DNA from: Odontocerum albicorne | Taxonomy: Eukaryota > Arthropoda > Insecta > Trichoptera > Odontoceridae | Direction of reading: 5' to 3' | Length of the DNA: 64,000 nt | Assembly (NCBI GenBank): GCA_949825065.1 | Contig: OX463844.1 | Coordinates: 30,530,033-30,594,032, forward strand | Part shown: positions 32,463-46,104 of the stretch, piece by piece | Numbering within the stretch: the stretch's first letter is position 1 | Layout of the letters: the number at the start of each line of letters is the position of its first letter | Program-made: the position numbers and the translations under genes | Notes under the pieces: generated by a model | Seen by the model: only the letters and a program-made list of their open reading frames with translations | Told to the model about the DNA's origin: nothing | Database searches by the model: none

Positions 32463-35400
32463 AAAAAAAATCTTTCCTTGACTACTAATACAATAAACAA
32501 TGACCAAAAAATTAAATAAATATTCAAATTTACTAAGAATATTTTTAATATTTTTTTTGAAAGTATTAAAAATGTGTTAAGTACTCGTATAGGAAAAATA
32601 TAGTAAAAATCTGATGATGTCAACAAGCTTTCGAAAAAGTTCATAATTGCTGAAGTATGATCTCAGTATTACATAAATTACGATAATGTCATTTAGAAAA
32701 TCTTCCAACTATTATAATGTGCGTATTTAAACTGTAATTTGCATTTTTTTCGAGTATTTAAACTACGATTTGCATTTTTTACATCAATTGTATGATAAGT
32801 TAAGCAGCTATCTCTGATTAAAAATATCATTTTATCCTAAAAGATTTAGTTAGCGCCCCCAAATAAAACTGCAACAAAAGTTGATTAAACCTAAATTCGC
32901 GTAGTTTAAAATTTTTGACATGTTTTATTTAGAACCCCACTACCCCATAACTTACGATCAAAATACTATATAAGTGTATTAAAAATAATAATTCCTTCAA
33001 TGAAACCGGTTAAATGACATTCTATTCGGTACATTATGGTCATCTACCTTCAAACTGAAGGCATACGTTTTCAGTTTATAAAATACGTCAATCTGTTCTT
33101 AGTATCACTAATTAGCAAAAATAATTATATTTAATAAGCTTACTAAAATACACCGTGACCTGTTTGTCACCATACACAAGTAATTGGAATGTAAACTGAC
33201 ATTCAGTGACAGAGCAATCTCCGGAAATGTCTTGCAGAAACCTTGTTAAGCGCACTTATGGGAGATAAAGGGCTGCTCAGTAAAAATGCATTCAAGTATT
33301 TCATCGGTTCTCCGGCAAGAAAAAAGTGTGTGTTTCATTACTTCATACTTGATAATAATTGTTTTTTTATAATCTTTAGGATAAGGTCGATATTTTTTTA
33401 AACAAAATTAACGCAATACTTTGGAATTTGTATGTATGAAAATATTGTTAAATATTTGAAAATATTGTTTTAATAATGCAACTAAAATAATAACTTATTT
33501 TGGAGATCGTTGAATATAATGTTTATCAGTGAAACCAAAATTGACCAAATTTCGTTCAAAAATCTAAAATTAATGACTTTTATGTTTCAACTCGATTCAA
33601 AATATATATCAAATGGTTCACCATATATGGATAATAATTAAATCAGTTTTTTTTTCAATTTTAAAGAAATATGATATATCTGCACATAATCTCATTCATA
33701 TTTTTACCACAAAATGTCACATTATGGACAGTATTGCATTAAAACTCAAAACAAATGATATGCAGATTATATTTAGTTCAATATATTTCATTGAAAAGTC
33801 GTAAATGCTTAGCTAAAAAAATACATCAGTTATTTTACGAAAAATGTTGACATGTGCTAGTTTTACTTTTTTATGTATTTTTGATAATTTAGGATTTTCT
33901 ATTGAATTCGCACGATACTCATACACGATCAAATTTTTCTCGAGACATTAAAAACTTGAGGGTTGCAATGAAAGAAAAACCCAATTTTATTGTTTTATAT
34001 TCACCCGGATTAAAGACGTGTTAAAAAAATCTACTCGTATAAGATCGTATAAAAAATGAATGCAGCCAACATAAAAAAAACTACGGACTTGTGCGTCTAA
34101 GGAAAATTCTGAACCTCTAAAATTGTAAGATTTACTCATTGGTTTGTAAAAACAAACCACTATATCTAAAATGAAACCTGCGACGGTTATTAAACTAACT
34201 GATAAGGAATGGTTGGCGTATGACCCTCCAAAAATCTCGCAATTACGGTTAATTAATACTCGTGTATGAATATTATTAATTTATTGCTCATGTGTCACTC
34301 TTGAGTGTTAACACACACATATCAATTCAAAATTTTCCCTCCCGCACACAGTGGTATATAAATTTGTTGGTCCAATAAAGCTGGGTTATTGAAAAATGTG
34401 ACGAATCATTTTATTCATTGCAATTTAAAACATACTTGAAATTAATGAGAATTGCATTGCATGCACATTATTATCCTTCATCATCTCTTAATTACAAGCA
34501 AAGAGATAAATCTCAAATGACCACCTTGAAAACCAGTCACAACACTAACGTAGTGCATTCAAATAATTTAAAATATAAATTGGTATTAATGACCTTCTGA
34601 TGGTTAAATGATCAAATATCTGGTCAATGACTCTTCTTTGAGAAATGTTCTTGAAAATTTGATCCATTTTTTTCGGATTCAATCTTCAATTTGATTACTT
34701 TGCCATTGTATTGAGATTTTACGGTTTAATTTTTTAGTCGGCTTATTTTACGAGAAAAGCTATATTTAAGATATACCATATATAATTTCAGTTGTAAAAT
34801 AGCTCTGATTACAATCAGAGCTCCCACTTGGTAATTTTTTTGCTGTCTATATATTTTTTTAAATATATCATATCAAAGTCATTCATATAATTGTTTCAGT
34901 CAGCTTCTGAGAACCATTACAATTTTTAAAATTTGTTAAATTCAGATGAAAAAAATAAAATTTGAGCTAGTCAACTAACAGTGCAAGAAAATCTGTTTAA
35001 TGTTAAACAAAAGCATATAATTCCAAATTTTACAGACCTTGTATTTTTTTCTATAATTGTCACATTCAGGTTATATTGATGATGGTGTTGAACCTTTATA
35101 AAGTTTAATGAACCCAAAGAGCGCTCGTTAAATTTGTTTCAGATATCCACTGAACGGCTGATAGTATACATTTAGATTTGAAAAAGGAATTGAGAACATT
35201 TCGGAGCGTGAGCGTCAGAATTCTGAGCACACGCTTGCAATTAAATCACCGACGTCGACTATTGTACTTATTTTTGAAGGTATGAAATCGCTTGTTAATA
35301 AACTACAAATATATTAAATATTCGCAATAATATAATTCGGCAAACGCGTTCTTCATTTTTATTTATTGCCTAAAAGCGGTTTGATGTATCGAAGTAATAA

Positions 35401-36170
35401 GTTAACCATTTGATGTAACATTTTTTTTAAACTTAGTGTTATTCATGTTTAAATAACGCTCGGTTTCAAATCGACAGAAAAAGCACAATACAGGGGAAAA
35501 ATTGTCAACAGTTTTCAGACTCCAAGTTGAGGAGTACCGTATCGATGGAAGTTTCTATTCTAATGGATAGCTGTGTGAGCTATTTGGAATCGTGGTAGTA
35601 AAATGAATTGAACAACTCTGTTGAAATGTATGGCATGATGTCTATCGGCAAGGGTATCCATACCAGGGCATGAGTCACTGCATATCTATTAAGTTTTTCT
35701 TTCATTTATAAGCAGGTGAAAAGAGTTCTCCGATGGGTTTTGTGCTGCACGCGGTAATTTACCCACAGAGGCACTCAACAAGTCAATACATTCGCGTATA
35801 TAACATCGCCCAGATTTATAGTCCTAATAGTGGCCATCTTTTGTAGAATCAGATCTCTTATGTACTTCATGGATCATCTAAGCAGAAATTCTACGAGGAT
35901 GATAAAAAACGAGCAAGTACACCACATCACTGACAGACACTCCAGTAGGAATCCTGAAGAGTTAGATGGATCTTTACGAGTACTTGTCCTAAAAATACAA
36001 TATTTAACAAGGTGAAATAAAACAGACTGCTACTCTTTTTTGTTTTGTTTTGTTCATTCCATTCGTAAAGTATGCCTCTCAACATACTCGAATAAGTAAT
36101 GTGGACATGCTTAAAAGCGTGATTTGGAGACAATACTGTTTTTTGCCCCGATGATCAAGCCTTTAGATTA
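32463..36170. other. AT-rich stretch without recognisable genes
   Basis: Nothing assignable. A GC-richer patch at about 35140-35270 contains an imperfect palindrome centred on CAGAATTCTG (GCGTG...CACGC stem) and could be an old repeat or regulatory piece. Confidence 0.45.
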
Positions 36171-36177
36171 AGAGTCA

Positions 36178-36378
36178 GAAGAGTCGGTACTTTATTCATA
36201 ATTCGTCATCGTTAATTTTGGAAATACTACAATAGGTTGATAGGTAACAAAAATCGTACTATTCTAGCATGTGCCAGTGAACTATTAAACCAGGTTGATA
36301 CGTTTTTTGGGTACCATCGAGAGTAAAATCCGAAACCTTCGTATATAAGACAGGTTTCTTATTAACTAGGCTTTGGAG
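36178..36378 (-). repeat. SINE-like repeat S2, - strand
   Basis: The - strand reads CTCCAAAGCCTAGTTAATAA, CGATGGTACCCAAAAAACG, CAACCTGGTTTAATAG, GACGAATTATGAATAAAGTA and CC, the same order as the copy at 15130-15400. Confidence 0.45.
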
Positions 36379-38050
36379 GTATACTAGTACATAAAGAAGA
36401 AATAATGTCTGGAAATAAAGATAGTAATGTGTAAACTGACTTAATTAAGGCAAGATGGCCTTCCTATTTTTTCCTCGCATTATGTTTAGCAAAAGTGATT
36501 ACATTACAATGAGCTAACATGTCCTTAGCAGCTATTGTGTTTTCTGTTAATGATAAACAATAAGTATCTTTACCCAAGATAGGGCAACCTTCAATGACAG
36601 GTTTTTGTAATTTTTAGTGCTATTAGTTAATCTTTTGTTCGGCAAGTGATTCTTTTAATTACACTCAACATAAGTTTTGCGGATTTTATGACATTTATCT
36701 CTTACAGTAGAATAATTATTATTTGTATTTTTTTTTAATTTACATAAATTTGCAGTTTTCAAACACATTTTGACTGGATGCTTAAAATACTTATTTTTCA
36801 ATTAAAATATCAAACATGATTTTTGCTGAAGTATAAAAACTTGAATATTTTGAACCTTTTAAGTAATATCATGTATTTTTTTCAATTCAATAAAATATAC
36901 ATAGTTAAATATCTTATTAAAAGTACGGAAAATGAGTAAAAATATTGAAAAGCAAAATTAAATTATTTTTCAGTGTGAAATTATTAGCACCTATGTAACA
37001 TTTTTTAAGAAGAATTCCTATTGCAATTATGTAACATTTTTATTTTAATGGTAAAAAGACCTTTTGGAGTTTAAAAGTATAAAAACAACAATAAAACTTC
37101 AATATTGCTATATAAAATGTGCTGTAAACTAGAAAATTGCAAACCTGTAATAAAACGATCCCGTCACAATAAAAGGGTTAACTAATGTAATTTTTCATTT
37201 TATCCCGTAAAACACTTCTTTTTTTAACAAGAAGTCATTCATATGAAGACCCACACAATACCCATACTGATTGCCCGATCTGTGTAGTTTTGTTATAAAG
37301 GCGTTATGTAAATAATTGGTTGTAAATAAATCATTGTGGAATACAATTTTTTGACTGAACGGCTTAAAATCGGCCAATTCAAAAAATAAAAGTTTTATCT
37401 AAAATATAATTTCCATGGAGCTTTTTTGAAGATGGTAATTTGTAAAAGAATATACAATATGTAGGGTACTGGTATTTATCGTATATAAAATAGCCAGAAG
37501 CAACTTTCACTCTTAACTGTTGATTAATACAATATCTGTAAATTCATATAATTAAAGATAACCTAAGTAAAATTAAATCACCGACTTATAGATATAATTA
37601 TAACTTGGCACCTGTTATTATTTTTGTTTTGATGACTATTGAAATTGATTTATTTAAAAGAAAGTAAAAATTCTGTCATAAAATTATGTCAAATATTATT
37701 AATTAAATATTTTTATTAACAGAACACTGTGGTAACCTTAAACACTTAAAGTTAACAAATTCACTTTAAGTGTCCGGAATTCTGAAAATTGTCGATTTTT
37801 ATCGATTGAATAAATAAAAAATCATCTAATTAAAAAAGCAGAACATTCTAGTGAATTGTACGAGTATATGCGTTATTTTGAATAACAGTTATTATAGATA
37901 TAAAGTAACTTATAAAGCTGTTTAATTTTGTTTACGTATTAGTTTTAAATCAGTGTGGCTCTTGTTTTGTTATTGTAGTATTTTTAAAATACAAAGTGCT
38001 TCAAATAAATTAAATGAACTACACTTTCTCACATACTCGTACATACATAT
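36379..38050. other. AT-rich stretch without recognisable genes
   Basis: No supported feature seen. Confidence 0.5.
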
Positions 38051-38059
38051 TATATATTT

Positions 38060-38350
38060 CATCCTGCTATCTGCTTGTAAGGGTGGGGTAATCAAATTTT
38101 CCTACACAATATACTATATTCGCTTCACCAACATACAGTTCCTTTTGTTTCTCCTGCTCTCTGCCTTTTCTTCTTTCAAAATTGTAAAATTGCATTCACT
38201 TGGCCTAAGTATAATCTTCTCAATCTTGCTGTACCACAACTCCCACTTATGCGTGCATTTTAATTTTTTTAAACCCATTCATTCAAAATGTTCAAACCAC
38301 CTTAACGTGCTGTGTTATACATCAAGAAAACAGATATTCGTCTTAGTACA
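38060..38350 (-). pseudogene. Family A-like ORF fragment
   Basis: On the - strand a short piece reads HSTLRWFEHFE*MGLKKLK, matching the 'mLRWFGHvERMde' block, followed by LRPSECNFTILKEEKAESRR and finally a CCCCACCCTTACAAGCAGAT patch near 38080. Only the LRWF block is diagnostic. The rest is consistent with a very old copy. Confidence 0.4.
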
Positions 38351-40330
38351 GTGCAGTCATGCTTTGTTGAAATCGTTTAAATAACGACTATCAATTACGA
38401 AATATATTATTAATTCCCATGTTACGCCGTTATGACTAAAGTTATATAGCTGAGTTCGATAAAAATATCATAATTCGCTGGTTAACAAATAATGAAAAAA
38501 TATGCTTCTTTACGTCTAGTTATAAATATTAATGGATCATATAGGGCAACAATTAATTTCTGGAGTATTGTTGGAGATAAATAAACCTCCTCCAGGTTAC
38601 TGACAGCCTATGTTATTACGTTAAAACCTATTATGCTAAACGTTAATTGAATATTCATGGCTATATTCAATTAACGTTTATCAGCGATTACTGTGTCGTT
38701 GTTATCTTATGTTTTTGACTACATGTTGATCACGATGGCGCAACGAACAGATTCATCAAGTATTATATTATTTATAAACAATTATTTCGAATATTTGAAG
38801 TTCATAATTTAACGTTTTAACACAAGTATATATAAATTCGTATACATTATTACTGTAAATAAAATGTTAATTCAGATAAATCTTCAGGTTATGATGATAT
38901 TCAATGTAAAATCTGTTCGTAAATCTTAATGACGGTTAAGAATAGTTGACCGTTAAATTATTGAACAAAATATGTAAACATATTTGAGTGACTTCATTAT
39001 CCGGAACCAGTTTGATATAAGTAAGGTTGATGACACGATTTGATTCGTGGCAATCGGATAAGCGATGAAATGTTCATAGATAATTTCTTATTATGTCGAA
39101 TTTCTAAATCTGTTTTCAAAGACCGAATCAGGGGTCACCAATTACGTGATAGTGCCATAATTATCAATCATATATTTGGCCAATTTTAATGACATTGGTT
39201 GTAAGTTATAGTTATTTAATATCGTACCTTTGGGTATTTCAATATATAAGACGACAAAGTGAAGAATGAAGAAGTTTACATACTTGCTAAATTAAAATAA
39301 ATATATGTTTCTAATGGAATTATTTTTTCAATGGTTTATTATAAGTTTTAGAACAAAAATTTCCAAACTGTCTAACAGTCCTTCAGCTCTTGCTATTTCA
39401 AATGAAATATAAGAGTTTTATACAAAAAGGAAATTAACGAAATTTAGATTAAAAAAATAAAGACTATTGGAATGATTTAATTTTAATTTTCTTTCAATTT
39501 CTAAATTTTCATTCATGTTAAAATAGGGAGATCTTCATGATCACAGTCGAATAGATAGTTTTTTTTATAATTATCACACTTGCTACACATCAGACATCAC
39601 AGAGATCGGATTGGAACTCGAGGAAAAAGGTTTTATTTATTTATTGTATCTTAGGAAAGATGTTCGTTTCACTTTATGATGTGTATAATTTTTTAATAAA
39701 ATAAATAAAATACTTAATTTGGTGAATAAAAAAAATTAACATGGTTCTATTTATGCCTATTAAAAGGTTAACATAATGTGAAATATATAATTTCTTATAT
39801 ATCATCAATTGATATGAATAACGCCCATAGCTCGATTCCTTTGATTTTTTTTATGTATTGCGTTTGGGGAGGAATTATGTGCATTGACATGCAGTGTATA
39901 CATAATTCAGCTTTTTTTTATAGAAAAAAAAACAGATAAATTGACAGTTATCGCGGCTGATATATTCTCTTCCTTACTAAGGTCTCTGAATTATATTCAC
40001 TTTGTAGATATATTTTCCTAAGCTTTCGTTACAAACTCTTACAATACAAAAACCACTTCAGAGATGATTTTTTATATTTATTAAATAAATAAAAAAATAT
40101 GTCAGTGACCAAATGAAACAAAAACTTTTTCAATAACTGCACATAAAGAACGACACATCATAGTAATGAAACAAGTATGAAATATAATTATGGCAAGCAA
40201 AAGATTTTGGCTTATACATGTATGTATTGAGAGAATATCTGATAGATAGAGAAACTCCGAACAGGAGACTCTCCTTAATATTGTACATATTTCTAAATGG
40301 AGCGTCTGTTACAAACATCTGTTACAAAAT
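38351..40330. other. AT-rich stretch without recognisable genes
   Basis: No supported feature seen. Confidence 0.5.
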
Positions 40331-40339
40331 GTTTTGTTT

Positions 40340-41040
40340 TTTCACTTTACCTTCGTTATCTTATGAATGGTCAACAACTATCTAGAGCGCATAAAATAAA
40401 GGACTTTGGCGTTACATTTGAAAGTGACCTTTCATTTAATTTGCATATCAAATATATTTGTGTTATAACAAAGCGAACATATGCTTGGGTTTATGTTTCG
40501 TACCACCAAATTATTTACAGGCACCAATGTCCTCCCAATATTGTATAATTCTCTCGTCAGCAGTCAATTCTAATATCGTTCGATAATAAAAGCACTAGCA
40601 GGGGTTACGTACTCCGTTATGCTAGTGAGTCCAGAAAATATATATGTTAAGCGCTGTCTCTTCATAAGAGAGTATGGATACAAATCCTCTATCCTAGTTG
40701 ATTTTTACTGGGAATGCTATATTTTAGAACACTAGAGAGTGGAAGATCCTTGCGATGCATGATCACTTTTTTTGCCTGCTCAGACGCTATCTGACAAACC
40801 CCAACCGTCCTGGATAACATTGGTTCATATGTTTCAAATAATTATCAGATGCGTATCAGAGGCATACTCCCGTATTGTTTTATAAACTTCTACACATATG
40901 CAGAACCACGTTGCCTTTGGAAATTACCATAATTAGAGCAATCATACTTTTTAACCGCGTGTTCCCTTAAATAAAAGTTTTTCATATGTCGCAGAACTCC
41001 TTCAAGGGAAAATTGTTACTCATATTGTAAAATCTTCGAT
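40340..41040 (+). pseudogene. Jockey-clade-like reverse transcriptase, C-terminal fragment
   Basis: The + strand reads YLMNGQQLSRAHKIKDFGVT followed by FESDLSFNLHI, which is the 'INxxxLxRvxsikDLGVxfDsklxFxxHI' block after the palm of jockey-type RTs. Later pieces in other frames are consistent (TKLFTGTNVLQILYNSLVSS, then SRGYVLRYASES, LESGRSLRCM). Stops and shifts are common. The palm and endonuclease are missing. No tail or target duplication was placed. Confidence 0.65.
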
Positions 41041-41555
41041 ATTATTCGTTAAAAATTAAAAAACTAAACATGCATATTCTTTTCATATTTTTTACATCGA
41101 TTTCACATGTCTTAATATTGTTAAATGTTGTAACACTTGTCACTTCTAATGCAACTAGGTTTTAATTTATTTCAATTTAAAAATGTGTTTTTATATCTAT
41201 GTACCATATTATCATTATTATTTTTTGTTAATCTGAATTATTACTTTTCATAATTTTTTTTTCTCATTTCACGAATTAGGAAAACCTGTGATATACAAAT
41301 TATTGTTTCAATAGATTAAATGGAGTTTGAATGGACGAGTTCCAATTTGGAGCATCCTAGATATTGGATGTATTTAATCCTAATGACGTTTATGATCACT
41401 CTGCAGAAAACATTTCTCTCGGCTCATCGTGTACCTGAATTTACTTATTTTTAAATACTATCAATTCTCAATTCTGCCTTTCAATATAAAGTAAAAAATG
41501 ATTTATTATTTAAAGTTCATTAATACTATAGAGGTTTAAAGACTCCCCTGAAGTT

Positions 41556-41655
41556 TGGTTTGTGCTCCCTGATGATGAGGTTAAAACCTTGAAACCGGTT
41601 GGGTTATACCGTTATATAAAGCGGAATAAACAGTGTTTGATAAACAAATTATCAA
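41556..41655 (+). repeat. Dispersed tail with hammerhead-like core (possible Penelope-like element end)
   Basis: The block CTGATGATGAGGTTAAAACC, TTGAAACCGGTTGGGTTATA and CCGTTATATAAAGCGGAATA has a close relative at 63777-63880. It contains CTGATGA and GAAAC separated by a possible stem (AGGTT/AACCT), then CGGT...ACCG, the order of conserved parts in hammerhead ribozymes. Penelope-like elements are known to carry such motifs. A convincing stem I was not found, so catalytic function is doubtful. Confidence 0.45.
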
Positions 41656-43000
41656 CTTTAAAAAAAAATTACCTACCTTTAAAATCTTTCGGAATTTTTT
41701 GTTCTTTTATCATCTCTGTGACCTGCAGAGATGTTACAAAACTTAAAATATTTCTGTGAAGTCGTTTGGAGATTTCATCGTGTATACCATATAACAAGTA
41801 AAAGTTATTTTTTATCCTTTCTCTACCATTGTAAATACAGAATTTGGCATTCAAATAGTTTGTTAAAAAACTTATTGTGGACCTCTGAACTAAGATATTG
41901 CAATAGAAGTATTAACAAAATACAATACGGTGGGTTATGTTCACTTCGGTAAATTCACTCAAAATGTGGGTCAAGAACCGAACGAGACAAAAAATGCACT
42001 TAGGAACATAAAAACAGTTCAGTTGTCTTTAAAAAACATGGTCACTTTAGAATTACAATAGTTTTTGTTAATTCGCTTGTTAAATGAGTGAATGGACCAG
42101 TAAATAATTGGACCAATGATATTTTTATGATTAATTATTTCAAGCGAAAATAAGTTGAAGCTAATTGAATAATTGAAAATTTAATACCGATTAGATCTTC
42201 ATGCTTAAAGAGATTAGACAGACAAACTATGTTTTTTTATAATTTATTTTCTGTCTATACCTAGAGAATCTCAACTACTAGATGAAGTTTTTGTAGATAG
42301 AGGTTTGGAACAAAACATTTAAATAGATATGAAACAAAACAAATAATAATAAAAGTACCTAGGTTTTCTTAAAGAGTTCCAATCTGTTTTTTATTTAATG
42401 CTTCTTGAACACCTTTTTGGTTGGCTGGAAGAGAATGCCGTATGACGATACATTTCAAATTCATATTATTAACAATTAAGTGTCTACATAAAATAAATAA
42501 AAGATTGTTTTACACATTCCTTGAATAAATAATAATATATTTTTATTACATCAATATTAACACTTCTGACATAATGTCACAACAATGTAATTTTCCAAAT
42601 GCAAGTCGAAAAAGTTATGTATAATAATCACCACCTTAAATTCATAACAATACAATTAAGTTTGAATTATTGATCAGAATAAAGGTCATTTAAGCAAACG
42701 TGTCGATGACTGAAAAATGGCCCATTAAAAATGAGGCTTATAGACGTCACATTACGGGGCTATTATTTTTTCCGGGTTGTGGTTTGTGCGTTAAGAACAT
42801 AATTTTTATAACGTATGTTACGCAAGTTTTTTTTCTCAATAATCATTACATGTGTTTTTATTCAAGAAACAGTTTGAATAAAGAAGAAGTTATCTAATAC
42901 AACGTTTCGAATAGACGAGTGCTCGTCAAGTATAATTTTGCAACAAAATTCCATAATTAAATATTAAAGACTTCAGGTTATCTCTAATCTATAGTCATAA
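41656..43000. other. AT-rich stretch with a SINE tail piece
   Basis: No genes. At about 42362-42450, AGAGTTCCAATCTG and TTGGTTGGCTGGAAGAGAAT match the tail of the S1 SINE in + orientation. Confidence 0.45.
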
Positions 43001-43002
43001 CA

Positions 43003-43190
43003 ACCTTCGTGGTCTAGTTGGTAAGATTTCTGTTTTCTAGCCCGGAGGTCGCAGGGTCGATTCCCGTTTTACTCATGTTTTTTAATTATGGTTCCTGACT
43101 TGTTTAAAAGCATTCTGGTTAGTTGGAAGATATTGCTACATGCCAATGAATTCGCCTAGTTGTATTATATACAGCAAAAGTGTAATACAT
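43003..43190 (+). repeat. tRNA-derived SINE S1, well preserved head
   Basis: ACCTTCGTGGTCTAGTTGGT followed by AAGA (A box) and AGGGTCGATTCCCG (B box) gives a clear tRNA-like pol III promoter. The body runs on with GGTTCCTGAC, TTCTGGTTAGTTGGAAGATA and AATTCGCCTAGTTGTATTAT, then ACAGCAAAAGTGTAATAC. It is not a functional tRNA, because no complete cloverleaf or CCA end fits. Confidence 0.75.
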
Positions 43191-43680
43191 TAATTTAAAA
43201 ATGGTCAAAATGGATGTTCACGGAAAAAAAACAGGTGGAAATTTTATCTCATTTCCGAGGAGAGAAGTTGTGATGTGATCTCTGAGAAACCAAGGAAGAA
43301 ATTGACCATTACTCGACAATTATTCAGAATCATCATTGATCTTTTTTTTAACCAGGGGGCTCTAAAATATATATGGTGATTGAATTGTATAAAATTTATT
43401 CCAAGGATTGTTCCTAAGCAAATTAGCATTTTCGAAATAGATGGATGTCCAGTTGAAAGAAGCGGAGGAGCTCTGCAGATGGAGTGAGCATATGACTTAG
43501 AAACGAACTCTCAATGACTTTAATACATTTTTTGTGAATTTTCAACAATGGGTTCTTTTTCCTAGTTTTTTATTCGATTATTTGCACGAAAACACACAAA
43601 AAATTAAAAATACATTTCAAAACCTGAAACAATAAATAAAGAAAAAACAGAATTAACATTATAGACAAAAAGTAATCAAC

Positions 43681-43885
43681 ATGACCTCTGAGGCTTAATT
43701 GGTAAGGCACCTATCTTCCAACAAGGGGGTTAAAAAATCAATTCTTATTGGTAGCTTATTTTGTTTCGGTTCCAGTCCGATTTTCACTTAAGCCTTCTTT
43801 AACATATTTGCGTTTTGTTGGAAGAGATTGTCACATTAAAATATTTCCGCCAGATTGTACTATTTATAACGAAACGTTATAATAA
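43681..43885 (+). repeat. tRNA-derived SINE S1
   Basis: GACCTCTGAGGCTTAATTGG and TAAGGCACCTATCTTCC form the head. The tail has GGTTCCAGTCCGATTTTCAC, TTGGAAGAGATTGTCACATT and CCGCCAGATTGTACTATTTA. More diverged in the B box than the copy at 43.0 kb. Confidence 0.65.
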
Positions 43886-44579
43886 AAATGTTAAGATTTT
43901 TCAGCGTGTTTTTTTGAGGTATAAAAACCACGTGGATGTCACACTGGATCTAGGAATGATTAATTAATTAATTATGATTCAGTAATTACCACGATTGCAC
44001 TTCTGGTTTTATCTGACAACTTTGGTTGCCTGAGGGTAGTTATACACCACAAAGTTGACAGGTAACTTGAGTTGTAAAATTGTACTGACACGCTCCTCAT
44101 TCAGAGAGAGTAGGTATGCGAGTCAAATTATTATCCAACGTTTTCTTCAATAGTATCGAACAATTCGTTTATTACACCTAATTTAAATAGTATTGAATAA
44201 AATGTGAACAATAAAAAAAATATTTTTAAGACATATGAAAAAGTGTAGAAAACCTTATATAAATAAGACCTTAAAAACTGAAGAATAAAAAATCTATTTT
44301 TTCAAAGTAGTAATGATGAGACGCAGAATAAGAACATTTGATGTGTTTATATAATCAAGCAATATTTATATGATCAATTAAAACAAATATTTACTCAGAT
44401 TCTTCATTTACATAACATGGTAAAATCCAAGTACAACTATATTTTCGTCATATTAATATGTTTACAAAGGCCATATATTTTGTTCTTGGATGTTTATACA
44501 TTTAAGAACTAATTACACGATCTTCGTAAACTTTACATTTGTTTGATTATTTGTAATCTTCTTCATCATAAGCTTTAAT

Positions 44580-44780
44580 AGACGACCTTCGTAGTTTAGT
44601 TGAATGCTTGTCTTGTAACTCGGGGGTTACGGAATCCATTCCAGTAGTTACACATTTTTTTTATGAAAAAGTGTTCCAATCTGGTATTCATTCCCCTATG
44701 GCTACTTTCACATATTTTTAGTTTTAGTCATATTAAATCTTCCATGTTGTGCTTTATGCAACAAAAGTATAATAAAACAA
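44580..44780 (+). repeat. tRNA-derived SINE S1
   Basis: GACCTTCGTAGTTTAGTTG, GTCTTGTAACTCGGGGGTTA and CGGAATCCATTCC form a decayed head. The tail GTTCCAATCTGG through GCAACAAAAGTATAATAAAA fits the family. Third same-orientation copy within 1.8 kb. Confidence 0.6.
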
Positions 44781-44925
44781 AATACTTACAAGAATCGATA
44801 CAATATCAAAGCATTTAAATTTATATATTTTTTTAGAAAGTAAAGGTTGCATAAATGTAACATAACATATTATTCAAATAAATTACAAAATTATTCAGTG
44901 AAAATATATCAATCAATAAAATTCA

Positions 44926-45326
44926 ATGCCCTCTTCCTTTCGTAAGTAACACTGGGGAGACACAAAGTTACTACATCCACGCTGTTCCCTAGCGTGACAC
45001 ACCATATCATCCAATGCCCTCTTCCTTTCGTAAGTAACACAGGGGAGACACAAAGTTACTACATTCACACCATACCATCCAATGCCCTCTTCCTTTCGTA
45101 AGTAACACAGGGGAGACACAAAGTTACTACATCCACGCTGTTCCCTAGCGTGACACACCATATCATCCAATGCCCTCTTCCTTTCGTAAGTAACACAGGG
45201 GAGACACAAAGTTACTACATTCACACCATACCATCCAATGCCCTCTTCCTTTCGTAAGTAACACAGGGGAGACACAAAGTTACTACATCCACGCTGTTCC
45301 CTAGCGTGACACACCATATCATCCAC
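44926..45326. repeat. Alternating 88/68-bp satellite (156-bp higher-order unit)
   Basis: The sequence ATGCCCTCTTCCTTTCGTAA starts at 44926, 45014, 45082, 45170 and 45238, giving spacings of 88, 68, 88 and 68. Long units contain CACGCTGTTCCCTAGCGTGA, a near palindrome, which is deleted in the short units (replaced by TTCACACC). Because 156 is divisible by three, the - strand stays open for 137 codons. Copies are nearly identical, so the array is young. Confidence 0.95.
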
Positions 45327-45532
45327 GTTACATCTGACGGCTTCATTTTATTATTAAATTGCTCGATGTTGTAAGATGAGAGTCTAGTATTTTATTTAAC
45401 AACTAAAAATGGAGATTATAAAAAAAATGTTTATTATGATTTGCTACATATCATAAGAGGCAAACACTTAGCGTTAAACCACATAAATTTAAATGTAAAC
45501 AGTTGGGAGTGAAACAAGTGCATCGCTAATTA

Positions 45533-45680
45533 TTAGGTGTTAACATAAGTTGTGTCCATTTTTTTTTAAATTTAAAAATGAGCACCAAAAATAAAAAGAA
45601 ATGGTAAATATACGTCATTCGAAAGAAATTTTTTTGCTGTACAATATATTGTGTTTGCTTTTACGTTACATATATTATTT
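45533..45680 (+). mobile_element. Solo 5' end of the 61-kb mariner family
   Basis: After a TA, TTAGGTGTTAACATAAGTTG and TGTCC open about 148 bp that follow the 5' end of the mariner derivative at 61.4-62.0 kb (ATGAGCACCAAAAATAAAAA, ATACGTCATTC, TTACGTTACATATATTATTT). Similarity stops before the transposase start codon. No second terminal repeat is found. Confidence 0.75.
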
Positions 45681-46104
45681 TAATTGATTTTTTATGGTAA
45701 AATATCTATATACCAGTGAAAAGATGCTTAGAGGAATAATTTTATTAAAATCGCGTCAAATGCGATTGTGTATAACGAGAGATAATTGTAGCTGAAATTG
45801 TAGAAACTACACCTTACGAACAAGAAACACCAACCCTTATAGAATATAGCTCAATATATGGGATAAAGCTACGATTAAGTAGTTAATTTAAAAACGTAAC
45901 ATCTTCTTTTAGTGAAATAGCGTGTTTTTCTGGCTTTTCTTCGTCCTTCTTTCCAATCTACTTTTATTGGCATCCACGATCTTCTTAAATTTGTTTTTTT
46001 TTTGTTATTTGTGTTCTTTTTGTTTTTTTAATTTTTGTATTGTATGTTTTTTTTCTCAAAAATGTTAAACCTCTCTTTTCTTAAAAACTCAAAACTCTAT
46101 AAGA

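Noticed and set aside
43003..43080. Functional tRNA gene
   Set aside because: A and B boxes are present but no complete cloverleaf fits, and the sequence continues into a repeated SINE body.
44913..45326. 137-residue - strand open frame with repeated Cys-containing units
   Set aside because: The frame stays open only because the 156-bp satellite unit is a multiple of three. There is no independent sign of coding.
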